From Neisseriaceae bacterium TC5R-5 (GTDB taxonomy: Bacteria > Pseudomonadota > Gammaproteobacteria > Burkholderiales > Chromobacteriaceae): a DNA stretch of 33,335 nt. The notes under the pieces are model-generated. The model saw only the letters and a list, made by a program, of their open reading frames with translations. It had not been told where the DNA came from and ran no database searches. Positions 15,406 to 23,690 of this stretch are shown one piece after another; position 1 is the first letter of the stretch; the number at the start of each line of letters is the position of its first letter. The stretch covers positions 1 through 33,335 of the forward strand of contig JACCFC020000030.1 of NCBI GenBank assembly GCA_020830965.2, written 5' to 3'. Position numbers and translations under genes: made by a program.

Positions 15406-16472
15406 GTATTAGCGTGATTATTGTGGATGACTCGGCGGTGGTGCGCGAGGTATTGAGTCAAATTTTAAGCATGGCTCCGGATATTAAGGTGTTGGCGGCT
15501 TGTGCGGATCCTTTGTTGGCAATAAATCGTATGAGGTTGCAGTGGCCGGATGTGGTGGTGTTGGATATTGATATGCCGCGTATGGATGGTCTGACGTTTT
15601 TGCGGCAGATCATGGCGGAGCGTCCTACGCCGGTGGTAATTTGTGCGGCGTTAAATAATCAGGGAGCAAATGTTTCTTTTGAAGCATTAACGGCAGGGGC
15701 GGTGGCCGTAATTGGTAAGCCTACCGGTAATACTAAGACGGTATTGCCACAGGTGGCACAGGCTTTGTTGCAGGAGGTGAGGGATGCTGCCGGAGCCAGA
15801 ATGGGGGCGGTTAAGCGGATGATGAGTACCGCCTATCCTCCGGCCAAACTGACGGCTGATGCAGTGTTGGAAGCGCCGACAAGCCGCCATGTGCTGGTGT
15901 CTGGCAGCGATAAGATTGTGGCAATGGGTACTTCTACCGGGGGGACGCAGGCATTGGAGTTTTTGTTGCCCAAGTTATCACCCAATTGCCCGCCGGTGGC
16001 CGTGGTGCAGCATATGCCAGCGCAGTTTACTGCGTCGTTTGCTCAGCGTCTGGATGGCTTATGTCAGGTAAAGGTGCGGGAGGCGAAAAACGGCGATCAG
16101 TTGATGCCCGGTTTGGTGCTGATTGCTCCAGGTGGTCGGCATTTGTTGATCAAGCGTAGCGGTAAGCATTATGTGGCAGAGGTTAAGGAGGGGCCGCCGG
16201 TGTCGCGGCATTGCCCATCCGTGGATGTGTTGTTTCGGTCGGTGGCAGTGTGTGCTGGCCGTCATGGCTTGGGTATTATCATGACCGGTATGGGGGATGA
16301 TGGTGCGCGGGGTTTGCGTGAGATGCGCGATGCTGGTGCACGTACCGTGGCGCAGGATGAGGCCTCATCCGTTGTATTTGGTATGCCTAGTGAAGCGATT
16401 AATCGGGGTGGTGTGGATGATATTCTTTCATTAGAGCAGATTGCTCAAACCTTGATGGGACTTAGGGCTTAG
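15402..16472 (+). CDS. cheB: Chemotaxis protein-glutamate methylesterase CheB
   Basis: This 356-residue enzyme removes receptor methyl groups. The N-terminal receiver domain has the acidic pair in IIVDDSAVV and phosphoryl-acceptor Asp55 in [12 protein letters not shown]. The C-terminal esterase has Ser178 (AMGTSTGGT), His204 (VVQHMPAQF) and Asp300 ([12 protein letters not shown]), so the catalytic triad is intact. The ATG overlaps the cheR stop and follows GAGGAGGGG. It is the last gene of the operon; about 200 bp of AT-rich sequence follow with no clear terminator. With no CheY present, CheB may be the main output of CheA in this cluster. Confidence 0.96.
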   Translation: MSISVIIVDDSAVVREVLSQILSMAPDIKVLAACADPLLAINRMRLQWPDVVVLDIDMPRMDGLTFLRQIMAERPTPVVICAALNNQGANVSFEALTAGAVAVIGKPTGNTKTVLPQVAQALLQEVRDAAGARMGAVKRMMSTAYPPAKLTADAVLEAPTSRHVLVSGSDKIVAMGTSTGGTQALEFLLPKLSPNCPPVAVVQHMPAQFTASFAQRLDGLCQVKVREAKNGDQLMPGLVLIAPGGRHLLIKRSGKHYVAEVKEGPPVSRHCPSVDVLFRSVAVCAGRHGLGIIMTGMGDDGARGLREMRDAGARTVAQDEASSVVFGMPSEAINRGGVDDILSLEQIAQTLMGLRA

Positions 16473-16670
16473 TGTCGTTCATTCATTAGGCCGTGATATT
16501 TTATTTTTTTGTCATATAATAATTTTTATTTTTGCTGAGTTTGTCATTGTTTATTGAAAATGAACATCTCTTTAGTATATTATCTGGTGCAATAATCAAT
16601 TCTTGTTTCATGTCGCTTGTAGATGAAAGTTTAATTTTTTAATTTTAAAAAATCCTAATAATGATATTTC

Positions 16671-17357
16671 ATGAAAAACACGAACATTAAAGCACTCTTG
16701 GGGCACACCTATTTTTTTGCAGATCTGAATGATGAAAAATTGGATCAGGTGTTTGCTTGCTGCAATAAGTTAAATCTGGCAAAAGGAGATGTTTTATATG
16801 AAGAGGGCGATGTGGCTCATGAGATTTATTTGTTGGTAAGTGGCGAGGTGCAGTTATTTGTTTCTGATGGGGCAATGAAGAAATATGTTTTAAGCTTTTG
16901 TGTGCCGGGCGATATGATGGGTGTCATTGGTTTTATTGATAATAGTCCGCATGACGTTAATTGTTGTGCAACTGAAAACAGTATTATTTTGGCTTTTTCG
17001 CGGCAAAGTTTAATGACCTTATTTGGCACGGCGGATGGTTTGCCATCTTGTGCCGAGGCAAAAAACCGCATCATTCAGTATCTGGTGGCATCGGTGCGTG
17101 GTTTGTCAGGCAAGGCCAAGAGTTTGGCCTTGGTGGATGTGTATGGTCGGGTACGTGCACTGATCAATCAGTTATTGATAGAGCAGGATGGTATGATGGT
17201 GTTGCGCAGGCAGTTAACGCAGCAGGAGATTGCGGATCAGATTGGCTCTTCTCGTGAGATGGTTGCGCGAGTATTGAAAGAGTTGGTGTTTGGTAATTAC
17301 ATTCGTTTAGAAAATCGGCGAATTATTGTTTTGAAAATGCTGCCAATTAGTTTTTAA
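16671..17357 (+). CDS. Crp/Fnr-family transcriptional regulator
   Basis: This 228-residue protein has an N-terminal cyclic-nucleotide-type beta-barrel (EEGDVAHEIYLLVSGEVQLF, PGDMMGVIGFIDNSPHD). The dimer helix region reads LVDVYGRVRALINQLL, and the winged helix-turn-helix reads LTQQEIADQIGSSREMVARV. The barrel lacks the Arg of the cAMP-binding RxS motif (SPHDVNC instead), and there is no Fnr-type N-terminal cysteine cluster, so the ligand is not cAMP or an iron-sulfur cluster in any obvious way. The gene is more AT-rich than the che operon before it and has its own AT-rich upstream region (16473-16670). No good ribosome binding site precedes the ATG. It ends at a bidirectional terminator. Confidence 0.9.
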   Translation: MKNTNIKALLGHTYFFADLNDEKLDQVFACCNKLNLAKGDVLYEEGDVAHEIYLLVSGEVQLFVSDGAMKKYVLSFCVPGDMMGVIGFIDNSPHDVNCCATENSIILAFSRQSLMTLFGTADGLPSCAEAKNRIIQYLVASVRGLSGKAKSLALVDVYGRVRALINQLLIEQDGMMVLRRQLTQQEIADQIGSSREMVARVLKELVFGNYIRLENRRIIVLKMLPISF

Positions 17358-17373
17358 AAATTATTCCGAATAA

Positions 17374-17409
17374 AAAAGCAGGCTTGCTGATAATGGCAAG
17401 CCTGCTTTT
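17374..17409. terminator. Bidirectional terminator
   Basis: A perfect 14-bp palindrome AAAAGCAGGCTTGC / GCAAGCCTGCTTTT with an 8-nt loop lies between the convergent regulator and BOF genes. It has A and T runs on both flanks, so it can serve both strands. Confidence 0.9.
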
Positions 17410-17416
17410 AAGTAAT

Positions 17417-17761
17417 TTAACGCATTATTTCAATATGCTTTACATCAATTTTATTACCGCTTAGATTTTTATCTATTTCACCTGTGATTTTAACTTTGGT
17501 GTTAGCGTTAAATTTTTCTGCGGGTAAGTCTTCGTCGTCAATCTCGATATTAATAGACCCTGTTTTGTCACTGAAGACATAGGTATCATGACTGACTTGG
17601 CGAACTATATTACCTTCCAAGGTGATTTTGGTATCATCGCTAGCTTTTTTTGCTTCTGTGACGGTGGTAATCGGCGAGGTGCTGCCCGGGCCTTCGAAGG
17701 CAGCATAGCTGCTAATAGGTAGGGCGGTAGCGGCAATGATTAGTAGTGAAGAAATTTTCAT
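17417..17761 (-). CDS. Periplasmic OB-fold (BOF, YgiW/YdeI-type) stress protein
   Basis: This 114-residue protein has a Sec signal peptide (MKISSLLIIAATALPISSYA, cleavage before AFEGPG). The mature BOF domain reads ITTVTEAKKASDDTKITLEG, then NIVRQVSHDTYVFSDKTGSI, and ends in KIDVKHIEI. The family is known from E. coli YgiW/YdeI, which are induced by peroxide, cadmium or acid stress, but the biochemical role is unclear. It is transcribed away from the symporter gene, sharing a 200-bp regulatory region that contains a large inverted repeat. Confidence 0.88.
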   Translation of the reverse strand: MKISSLLIIAATALPISSYAAFEGPGSTSPITTVTEAKKASDDTKITLEGNIVRQVSHDTYVFSDKTGSINIEIDDEDLPAEKFNANTKVKITGEIDKNLSGNKIDVKHIEIMR

Positions 17762-17798
17762 GAAGCAACCTTGTCGTTATTAGTTTAAAAGATATTAA

Positions 17799-17834
17799 AA
17801 AACATAACATATATTAGTTATATAGTTATGTTTT
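17799..17834. promoter_or_regulatory. Inverted repeat in the divergent BOF / symporter promoter region
   Basis: Perfect 10-bp arms AAAACATAAC (17799-17808) and GTTATGTTTT (17825-17834) are separated by 16 bp of AT-rich, itself nearly palindromic sequence. It is well placed as an operator for one or both divergent genes. The regulator is unknown. Confidence 0.5.
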
Positions 17835-17969
17835 GATTGTATTGACTGATGTTCATAAGTTTTGTTCCCGAGCTTAGCATTAAAATCCTTGCTTGAAAAT
17901 AAACTTTTGTTTTATAAGTTTTTTTCATTTGGAGATGCATTTTTTAGACATTTTACGGGTAGAAATGTG

Positions 17970-19274
17970 ATGTTGGATGAGGCTGCTGCTAAGCGCTCTT
18001 TGAGCAAGCAAGATTGTAAAACATTGGGCCTAGCTTCTTTGGGTGGGGCATTGGAGTTTTACGATTTTATTATCTTTGTATTTTTTGCGCTGGTATTGGG
18101 TAAGTTGTTTTTTCCGCCGGATATTCCCGACTGGCTGCGTCAATTTCAGACTTTCGGCATTTTTGCTGCGGGTTATCTGGCGCGTCCGCTGGGTGGCATC
18201 ATCATGGCGCATTTCGGTGATTTACTGGGTCGTAAGCGTATGTTTACCCTGAGTATTTTGATGATGGCGTTGCCTACATTGGCAATAGGGATGTTGCCTA
18301 CTTATTCGGTGATTGGGATATGGGCTCCGCTGGGCTTATTGGCTTTGCGTATTCTGCAAGGTGCGGCGATTGGTGGGGAGGTGCCTGGGGCCTGGGTGTT
18401 TGTGGCCGAGCATGCGCCGGCGCGTCATACCGGTCTGGCTTGTAGTTTGATTACGTCTGGGCTGACCTTGGGTATTCTGCTGGGTTCATTGATTGCAACG
18501 GCGATGAATCAGTGGTTTTCTGCCACCGAGTTGGCGGCTTGGGCGTGGCGGATTCCTTTCTTGCTGGGTGGGGTGTTTGGTTTGGTTGCGATGTATTTGC
18601 GGCGCTGGTTGCAGGAGACTCCGGTATTTAATGCCTTAAAAGCTCAAAAAAACCTGGCAGAAGAATTACCGCTCAAAACGGTATTGCGTGAGCATCGTGT
18701 GAGTATTGCTTTGTCGATGCTGGCTACCTGGCTGCTAGCGGTGGCGATTGTGGTGGCGATTTTGATGACGCCTACTTATTTGCAAAAGCAGTTTCAGGTG
18801 TTGCCGGTGCAGGCTTTGCTGGCGAATAGTCTGGCGATTATCGCTTTGAGTATGGGTTGTGTGGTGGCCGGCATCAGTGTTGACCGCTTGGGTAGTGGGA
18901 TCACTTTTATGGTGGGTTGTGCTTTGCTGGGGGTGACTAGCGTGCATTTCTATCACAGCATGGCACAGGATACGAGCTTGCTTTACCCCTTATATGCGTT
19001 GATGGGGTTCACGGTGGGGATAGTGGGGGCGGTGCCTTATATTATGGTGCGAGCCTTCCCGGCGGCGGTGCGTTTTAGCGGCTTGTCTTTTTCCTATAAT
19101 GTTGCTTACGCCTTTGCTGGTGGTCTGACGCCTATATTGTTGGCGTTGTGGTTGAAGGTCGATCCGATGGCCTTGTCGCATTATTTGCTGTTGCTGTGTG
19201 TGCTGGGCTTTGGCATGGGGCTGTATTTGCTGTTGCAACGTCATAACCCGGCTTTGTCACATTCGGTACATTGA
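17970..19274 (+). CDS. MFS transporter, metabolite:H+ symporter (MHS) type
   Basis: This 434-residue protein has about 12 membrane spans. Family motifs include SLGGALEFYDFIIFVFFALV in the first span, the loop GDLLGRKRMFTLSILMMALP and GAAIGGEVPGAWVFVAEHAP. These place it with the ProP/ShiA-type symporters, which import small metabolites such as betaine, proline, citrate or shikimate. The exact substrate cannot be told. I chose ATG 17970 (MLDEAAAKRSLSKQDCK); the frame extends upstream to a TTG at 17862, but that extra 36-residue stretch is atypical of the family. It stands alone between the inverted repeat and nudC. Confidence 0.85.
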   Translation: MLDEAAAKRSLSKQDCKTLGLASLGGALEFYDFIIFVFFALVLGKLFFPPDIPDWLRQFQTFGIFAAGYLARPLGGIIMAHFGDLLGRKRMFTLSILMMALPTLAIGMLPTYSVIGIWAPLGLLALRILQGAAIGGEVPGAWVFVAEHAPARHTGLACSLITSGLTLGILLGSLIATAMNQWFSATELAAWAWRIPFLLGGVFGLVAMYLRRWLQETPVFNALKAQKNLAEELPLKTVLREHRVSIALSMLATWLLAVAIVVAILMTPTYLQKQFQVLPVQALLANSLAIIALSMGCVVAGISVDRLGSGITFMVGCALLGVTSVHFYHSMAQDTSLLYPLYALMGFTVGIVGAVPYIMVRAFPAAVRFSGLSFSYNVAYAFAGGLTPILLALWLKVDPMALSHYLLLLCVLGFGMGLYLLLQRHNPALSHSVH

Positions 19275-19339
19275 AAGTGCTATGTCGTTCGCTATGTCAG
19301 CGTAGACTAAGCGATTTGTTCATTTCTCAGAGCTAAAAG

Positions 19340-20131
19340 ATGTCATTTGATCTGCCTCCTCAGTTTGATCCTGCCCTGCCTACTTATTGGTGTATTTTTG
19401 AGCGCCAACATTTGTTATTGCTCGATCGGCAGTTGCCGAGTCAGCAGGCTGCGGATTGGTCCTTGTCGCAGCGTCTTTTTTTGGGCGTGCATAGTGGGCG
19501 TAATGTGTTTTTGGCCGAGCTGGTAGGGGATTTACCGGCAATGGGCGAGTGGGTGCCTTTGCGGGCGGCTTTGTTGAGCCTGCCACCGGAGCACATTTCT
19601 TTAGTCGCCAGAGCCGCCCAAGTCCGCCAGTTTCAGCGCACCCATCGGTTTTGTGGGCGTTGTGCGTTTCCGCTCAGTCAGCGTGCACATGATCACGGCA
19701 AGTGCTGTGATAGTTGTGGTCAGTTGTATTATCCGAAGTTGTCTCCGGCAATGATGGTAGTGATTTATCGTGGCCGTGAGTTATTGCTGGCGCGCAGCCC
19801 GCATTTTGCTCCAGGGGTGTACAGCGCTTTAGCCGGATTTGTTGAGACGGGCGAGACCTTGGAGCAATGTGTGCATCGGGAGGTTGCGGAGGAGGTGGGG
19901 ATTAAGGTGAATAATCTGCGTTATATCTGTTCACAGTCTTGGCCGTTTCCACATTCGCTGATGTTAGGTTTTACCGCCGAATACGAAAGCGGTGAGATTT
20001 GTTTGCAGCCCGATGAAATAGAAGATGCGGCATGGTTCGATATTGATGCCATGCCGCTGATTCCCACGCCTATTTCCATCGCTTATCGCTTGTTAAACCA
20101 CACCCGCGACTGGTTATCCGGCCGGGTGTGA
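19340..20131 (+). CDS. nudC: NAD+ diphosphatase / NADH pyrophosphatase, RNA decapping
   Basis: This 263-residue Nudix hydrolase splits NAD(H) to NMN(H) and AMP and removes NAD caps from RNA. It shows an N-terminal domain, a four-Cys zinc ribbon (FCGRC and CCDSCG), the Nudix box GFVETGETLEQCVHREVAEEVG, and the NudC signature SQSWPFPHSLMLGF that follows it. Length and order match E. coli NudC. It converges on hisC with an 8-bp gap between stops. Confidence 0.95.
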   Translation: MSFDLPPQFDPALPTYWCIFERQHLLLLDRQLPSQQAADWSLSQRLFLGVHSGRNVFLAELVGDLPAMGEWVPLRAALLSLPPEHISLVARAAQVRQFQRTHRFCGRCAFPLSQRAHDHGKCCDSCGQLYYPKLSPAMMVVIYRGRELLLARSPHFAPGVYSALAGFVETGETLEQCVHREVAEEVGIKVNNLRYICSQSWPFPHSLMLGFTAEYESGEICLQPDEIEDAAWFDIDAMPLIPTPISIAYRLLNHTRDWLSGRV

Positions 20132-20139
20132 TGCGCTGG

Positions 20140-21261
20140 CTAGCGTTTTAATGCAGCCGTCAGTTCTTGTAGGAAGTGATCATTTTCTGCCTGGCTGCCA
20201 ATAGAAACACGTAAGAACTGTTCGTAGCCGCTTTCTTTCCAGGGTTTGATGATCACGCCACGGCTGAGTAAGGTTTGATTGAGTTTGTCTGCATTTAGCG
20301 GCGAAGAAAAAAACAGGAAGTTGGCGAAAGAAGGCACCAACTTAATATCAAGCTGCTGCAATGCCTGAGTCATTCTGCTGCGTTCTGCCACCACATGTTG
20401 AATGCTCTTATGTAAATGCGCCTGGTCTTTCAATGCCGCCAGCGCCGCCACTTGTGCTTGGCGATTGACATTAAATGGTGTGCGTAAGCGGTCGATCAGG
20501 TCGGCTAGTTGTGGGTGGCTGACGACGCCATAGCCCACACGCAGACCAGCCAAGGCGTAAGCTTTGGAGAAGGTGCGGAGCAGAATAAACGGTTTGCCGC
20601 TGGCTTCTAGTACTGCTAAGCAGTCAGGGTAGCCGGGTACCGTGGCGGCATATTCATAATAGGCTTCATCAAACACCAGTAGTACGTGCTCCGGTAATTC
20701 ATCCACCAGATGTTGTAGTTGAGCGTTAGTCAGTGTGCTGCCTACCGGGTTGGCAGGGCAGGAAAACATGAGTAGGCGCGTACGTGGCGTAATGGCTGCC
20801 AGGAGCGCGGTTACGTCAAAATTAAGCTCTTTGTTCAATGGTACGGTGATGACTTCGGCACCCGCGGCTTGCGGGTACATGATGTGCAGGCCAAAAGAAG
20901 GCAGGATAGTGACGACCTGATCACCGTGGTCAAGAAAGACCCGACAGATAATGCCTAATAAGTCTTCGGAGCCATTACCGAATACCAGGCGATCTTCGGG
21001 GACCTTGAGGTACTCTGCCAGTGCCGTGCGCAGCAGGCTGCAATGCGCATCTGGATATAACCAGCAATCTCCCGCACTCTGATTGAGGGCGGTAATAACG
21101 TCCGGGGAAGGGCCGAGCGGGTTTTCATTGCTCCCCAGCTTGGAGACGCGCTCCAGGCCAAAGCGTTGACGCACGGTTTCGCTGGAAAGCCCGGCATTGT
21201 AGCGGCCTAGGCTGCGTACTTCGGCTCGGGCGAGAGCGTTTAAAGAGGCAATAGCGGTCAT
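20140..21261 (-). CDS. hisC: Histidinol-phosphate aminotransferase
   Basis: This 373-residue PLP enzyme of fold type I transaminates imidazole-acetol phosphate in histidine synthesis; HisC2-type paralogues can also act on aromatic amino acids. Visible motifs are KLGSNENPLGPSP, the Asp/Tyr pair in VFDEAYYEYA, and the Schiff-base lysine in RTFSKAYALAGLRVGYG, with the C-terminal arginine region FLRVSIGSQAEND. No other his genes are nearby, so it is a stand-alone copy. Its promoter region carries a long palindrome (21326-21353) that may be an operator. Confidence 0.92.
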   Translation of the reverse strand: MTAIASLNALARAEVRSLGRYNAGLSSETVRQRFGLERVSKLGSNENPLGPSPDVITALNQSAGDCWLYPDAHCSLLRTALAEYLKVPEDRLVFGNGSEDLLGIICRVFLDHGDQVVTILPSFGLHIMYPQAAGAEVITVPLNKELNFDVTALLAAITPRTRLLMFSCPANPVGSTLTNAQLQHLVDELPEHVLLVFDEAYYEYAATVPGYPDCLAVLEASGKPFILLRTFSKAYALAGLRVGYGVVSHPQLADLIDRLRTPFNVNRQAQVAALAALKDQAHLHKSIQHVVAERSRMTQALQQLDIKLVPSFANFLFFSSPLNADKLNQTLLSRGVIIKPWKESGYEQFLRVSIGSQAENDHFLQELTAALKR

Positions 21262-21325
21262 TGTAGGATCTCCAGTTTCTAATGGTGAATGGAAAACTCA
21301 GGGTGTTTTTTGTTGCCAGCAGAAT

Positions 21326-21353
21326 GACCTTATATGTATATACAATAAAGGTC
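21326..21353 (-). promoter_or_regulatory. 28-bp palindrome over the hisC promoter
   Basis: Outer arms GACCTT (21326-21331) and AAGGTC (21348-21353) flank a central perfect palindrome TGTATATACA (21335-21344). On the minus strand a -35-like TTGACC overlaps the outer arm. The centre resembles operators of GntR/HutC-type regulators, which is suggestive but unproven. Confidence 0.5.
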
Positions 21354-21362
21354 AATAGGACG

Positions 21363-21392
21363 AAAAAAAGCCGCTCTTTGATCAGAGCGGCT
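21363..21392 (-). terminator. Terminator after the DegQ/MucD-type gene
   Basis: On the minus strand AGCCGCTCT / AGAGCGGCT (21384-21392 and 21369-21377) forms a 9-bp stem with a 6-nt loop, followed by seven T. It separates the protease gene from hisC. Confidence 0.88.
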
Positions 21393-21411
21393 GAATCACT
21401 GAAGCTTACGT

Positions 21412-22896
21412 TCAGTTAAGGCTGAGTGGTATGTAGAGCACGGCTTCTCCGCGTTTGACCAGTAAAGCCAGTGTACCTTTTGCACCTGTCAGAGCCTGTT
21501 TGAAATTAGCAATATTGGACACCTCGGTCTGGTTCAGGCCCATGATGATGTCACCGGCTTGCAGTCCGGAATGGGCTGCCGATCCACGTGCTTTTTGTAC
21601 CAGCAAGCCGCCACGAATGCCAAGCTCGGTGCGCTGTTCCGCATCCAACTCAATCAAGGTCAGGCCCAACTTATCAAATGGTACGCCTTGTGGGTTTTGC
21701 CCTGATGCCGCAGGTTCCGGGCTAGGTTCCGCACTCAGTTCGGTCAGTATGGCTTCAATCTGTTTCTCCGTACCTTTGCGCCATACGCTTAGTGTGATCT
21801 TGGTATTGGGCAGCATGGAGCCAACCAGCAAGGGCAGTTCTTTAGAGCTTTCAATTGATTTGCCATTGAGTTTGAGAATGATGTCCCCGGTTTGGATGCC
21901 GGCTTTGGCGGCTGCGCCTTTGGGGTCGATACGTACTACCAGCGCACCGCTAGCACGAGGTAAGCCAAAGGATTGTGCCAGCTCTTGCGTGACTTCCTGG
22001 ATATTAATACCGAGCTGTCCACGGCTAACCTTGCCTTTGGATTTGATCTGATCGGCGACACTCATGGCCAGGTCGATTGGGATGGCGAAGGAAATCCCCA
22101 TGAAGCCACCAGAACGGCTATAGATTTGTGAGTTAATGCCAACTACTTCGCCTTTGAGGTTGAATAAAGGCCCGCCGGAGTTGCCTGGATTGATGGCAAC
22201 ATCGGTCTGGATGTAAGGCACATAGTTTTCGTCTGGCAGGCTGCGGCCTTTGGCGGAAACAATGCCGGCAGTCACGGTATTGTCAAAGCCGAATGGTGCA
22301 CCAATGGCAGCGACCCATTCGCCTACTTTGAGTTCTGCCGGTGAGCCAACTTTGACGGCAGGCAGGTCCTTGGCGTCCACTTTGAGCACGGCAACATCGG
22401 TTCGTTTGTCTAGGCCGACGAGTTTAGCCGGTAGCTCGCGTTTATCCGAGAGCACAACCTTGACTTGATTACTGCCATTCACTACGTGTGCATTAGTCAG
22501 AATGTAGCCATCGGTACTGATGATGAAACCCGATCCAAATGACAGGCTTTCTTCAGGGCCTTGTTCCGGCTGCTGTGGTTGCTGTGGCCGGTTAGGCATG
22601 AAGCGACGGAAAAAATCATAGAAAGGATCATCTTCCGGAATGGGGAAAGGCAGGCTACTTTGCTGGGTACTATTGCTTTCTCGGCTAGCTTGGATATTGA
22701 CAACGGTGGGGCCATCGCGAACCACCAGTTCGGTAAAATCGGGCAGCAACATGGCCACCCGACCATCCTGCTGACTTGGAATGGCAACGGGTGCCGCTTG
22801 ATTCCCGCTTTTTACGAAGCGTTCGATTTTGTCGCAGGCAGACAGTAATGAGCTGATTAGCAAGGCGCCCATCAAAGTGCGCAGATACGTTGTCAC
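21412..22896 (-). CDS. DegQ/MucD-type serine protease with lipoprotein signal
   Basis: This 494-residue HtrA-family protease and chaperone acts in envelope protein quality control. The trypsin-like domain has His in ILTNAHVVNGS, Asp in DKRTDVAVLKV and the catalytic Ser in INPGNSGGPLF. Two PDZ domains follow (RGQLGINIQEV... and the C-terminal GGLLVQKARGSAAHSGLQAG). The N-terminus reads MTTYLRTLMGALLISSLLSA followed by Cys, with a lipobox LSAC. The mature protein may therefore be a lipid-anchored enzyme, whereas most DegP/DegQ proteins are soluble. The start is GTG (22894-22896), 7 bp after GAAGGA. It has its own terminator. Confidence 0.92.
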   Translation of the reverse strand: MTTYLRTLMGALLISSLLSACDKIERFVKSGNQAAPVAIPSQQDGRVAMLLPDFTELVVRDGPTVVNIQASRESNSTQQSSLPFPIPEDDPFYDFFRRFMPNRPQQPQQPEQGPEESLSFGSGFIISTDGYILTNAHVVNGSNQVKVVLSDKRELPAKLVGLDKRTDVAVLKVDAKDLPAVKVGSPAELKVGEWVAAIGAPFGFDNTVTAGIVSAKGRSLPDENYVPYIQTDVAINPGNSGGPLFNLKGEVVGINSQIYSRSGGFMGISFAIPIDLAMSVADQIKSKGKVSRGQLGINIQEVTQELAQSFGLPRASGALVVRIDPKGAAAKAGIQTGDIILKLNGKSIESSKELPLLVGSMLPNTKITLSVWRKGTEKQIEAILTELSAEPSPEPAASGQNPQGVPFDKLGLTLIELDAEQRTELGIRGGLLVQKARGSAAHSGLQAGDIIMGLNQTEVSNIANFKQALTGAKGTLALLVKRGEAVLYIPLSLN

Positions 22897-23030
22897 AGGC
22901 TATCCTTCGGGTTGATATCGAAATGTGTTAAGAGTTGTGCCATTGTTTTTCTAGCAACTAGCTTACGTTATGGCCTAGTTTATATGTGTTTTGGATGTTT
23001 ATTCGCGTAGAGTCAAGGCTTGCCACATGT

Positions 23031-23690
23031 TTATCCTGGTTTTACGGTCGTTTTGTGAAAAATAGTTTTTACCGGGTAGTCACACAAGTCAGTAATTGGG
23101 CATTGCTCACATTCTGGCTTTCTGGCTTTACAAATATAACGGCCCAGTAGAAGCAGCCAATGATGTGCATCCACTTTGAATTCAGCCGGAACGTATTTTA
23201 GCAGTTTGTCTTCAACAATACGTACATCTTTGCCAGGTGCAATACCGGTACGGTTCGCTACCCGAAAGATATGGGTATCCACCGCAATGGTGGGCTGACC
23301 AAAGGCGGTATTGAGCACGACATTGGCAGTTTTACGACCAACGCCAGGCAAGGCTTCCAGTGCGCTACGGGTTTGTGGCACCTCGCCGCCATGTTTTTCT
23401 AGCAGCAAATGACAGGTGGCGATCACATTCTTGGCTTTGGTGCGGTACAAACCAATGGTTTTAATGAAATTAGCCAGCGTCTCTTCCCCCAGCGCCAGCA
23501 TAGCGGCAGGGGTGTTAGCCACGGGGTACAGACGACGCGTTGCTTTGTTGACGCTGCTATCGGTGGCCTGCGCCGAGAGCAGAACGGCAATCAATAATTC
23601 AAACGGGCTGTTGTATTCCAGTTCGGTGCTAGGGTGAGGATTGATCTCGCGCAGACGCCGAAAGATTTCCTGACGTTTGCTGGCGTTCAC
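23031..23690 (-). CDS. nth: Endonuclease III
   Basis: This 219-residue DNA glycosylase/AP lyase removes oxidised pyrimidines. The helix-hairpin-helix [16 protein letters not shown] holds the catalytic lysine, and [13 protein letters not shown] holds the catalytic aspartate. The C-terminal iron-sulfur loop [17 protein letters not shown] has the C-x6-C-x2-C-x5-C spacing. The start codon GTG (23688-23690) overlaps the rsxB stop as GTGA, so the genes are translationally coupled, an arrangement widely conserved with rnf/rsx genes. Confidence 0.96.
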   Translation of the reverse strand: MNASKRQEIFRRLREINPHPSTELEYNSPFELLIAVLLSAQATDSSVNKATRRLYPVANTPAAMLALGEETLANFIKTIGLYRTKAKNVIATCHLLLEKHGGEVPQTRSALEALPGVGRKTANVVLNTAFGQPTIAVDTHIFRVANRTGIAPGKDVRIVEDKLLKYVPAEFKVDAHHWLLLLGRYICKARKPECEQCPITDLCDYPVKTIFHKTTVKPG

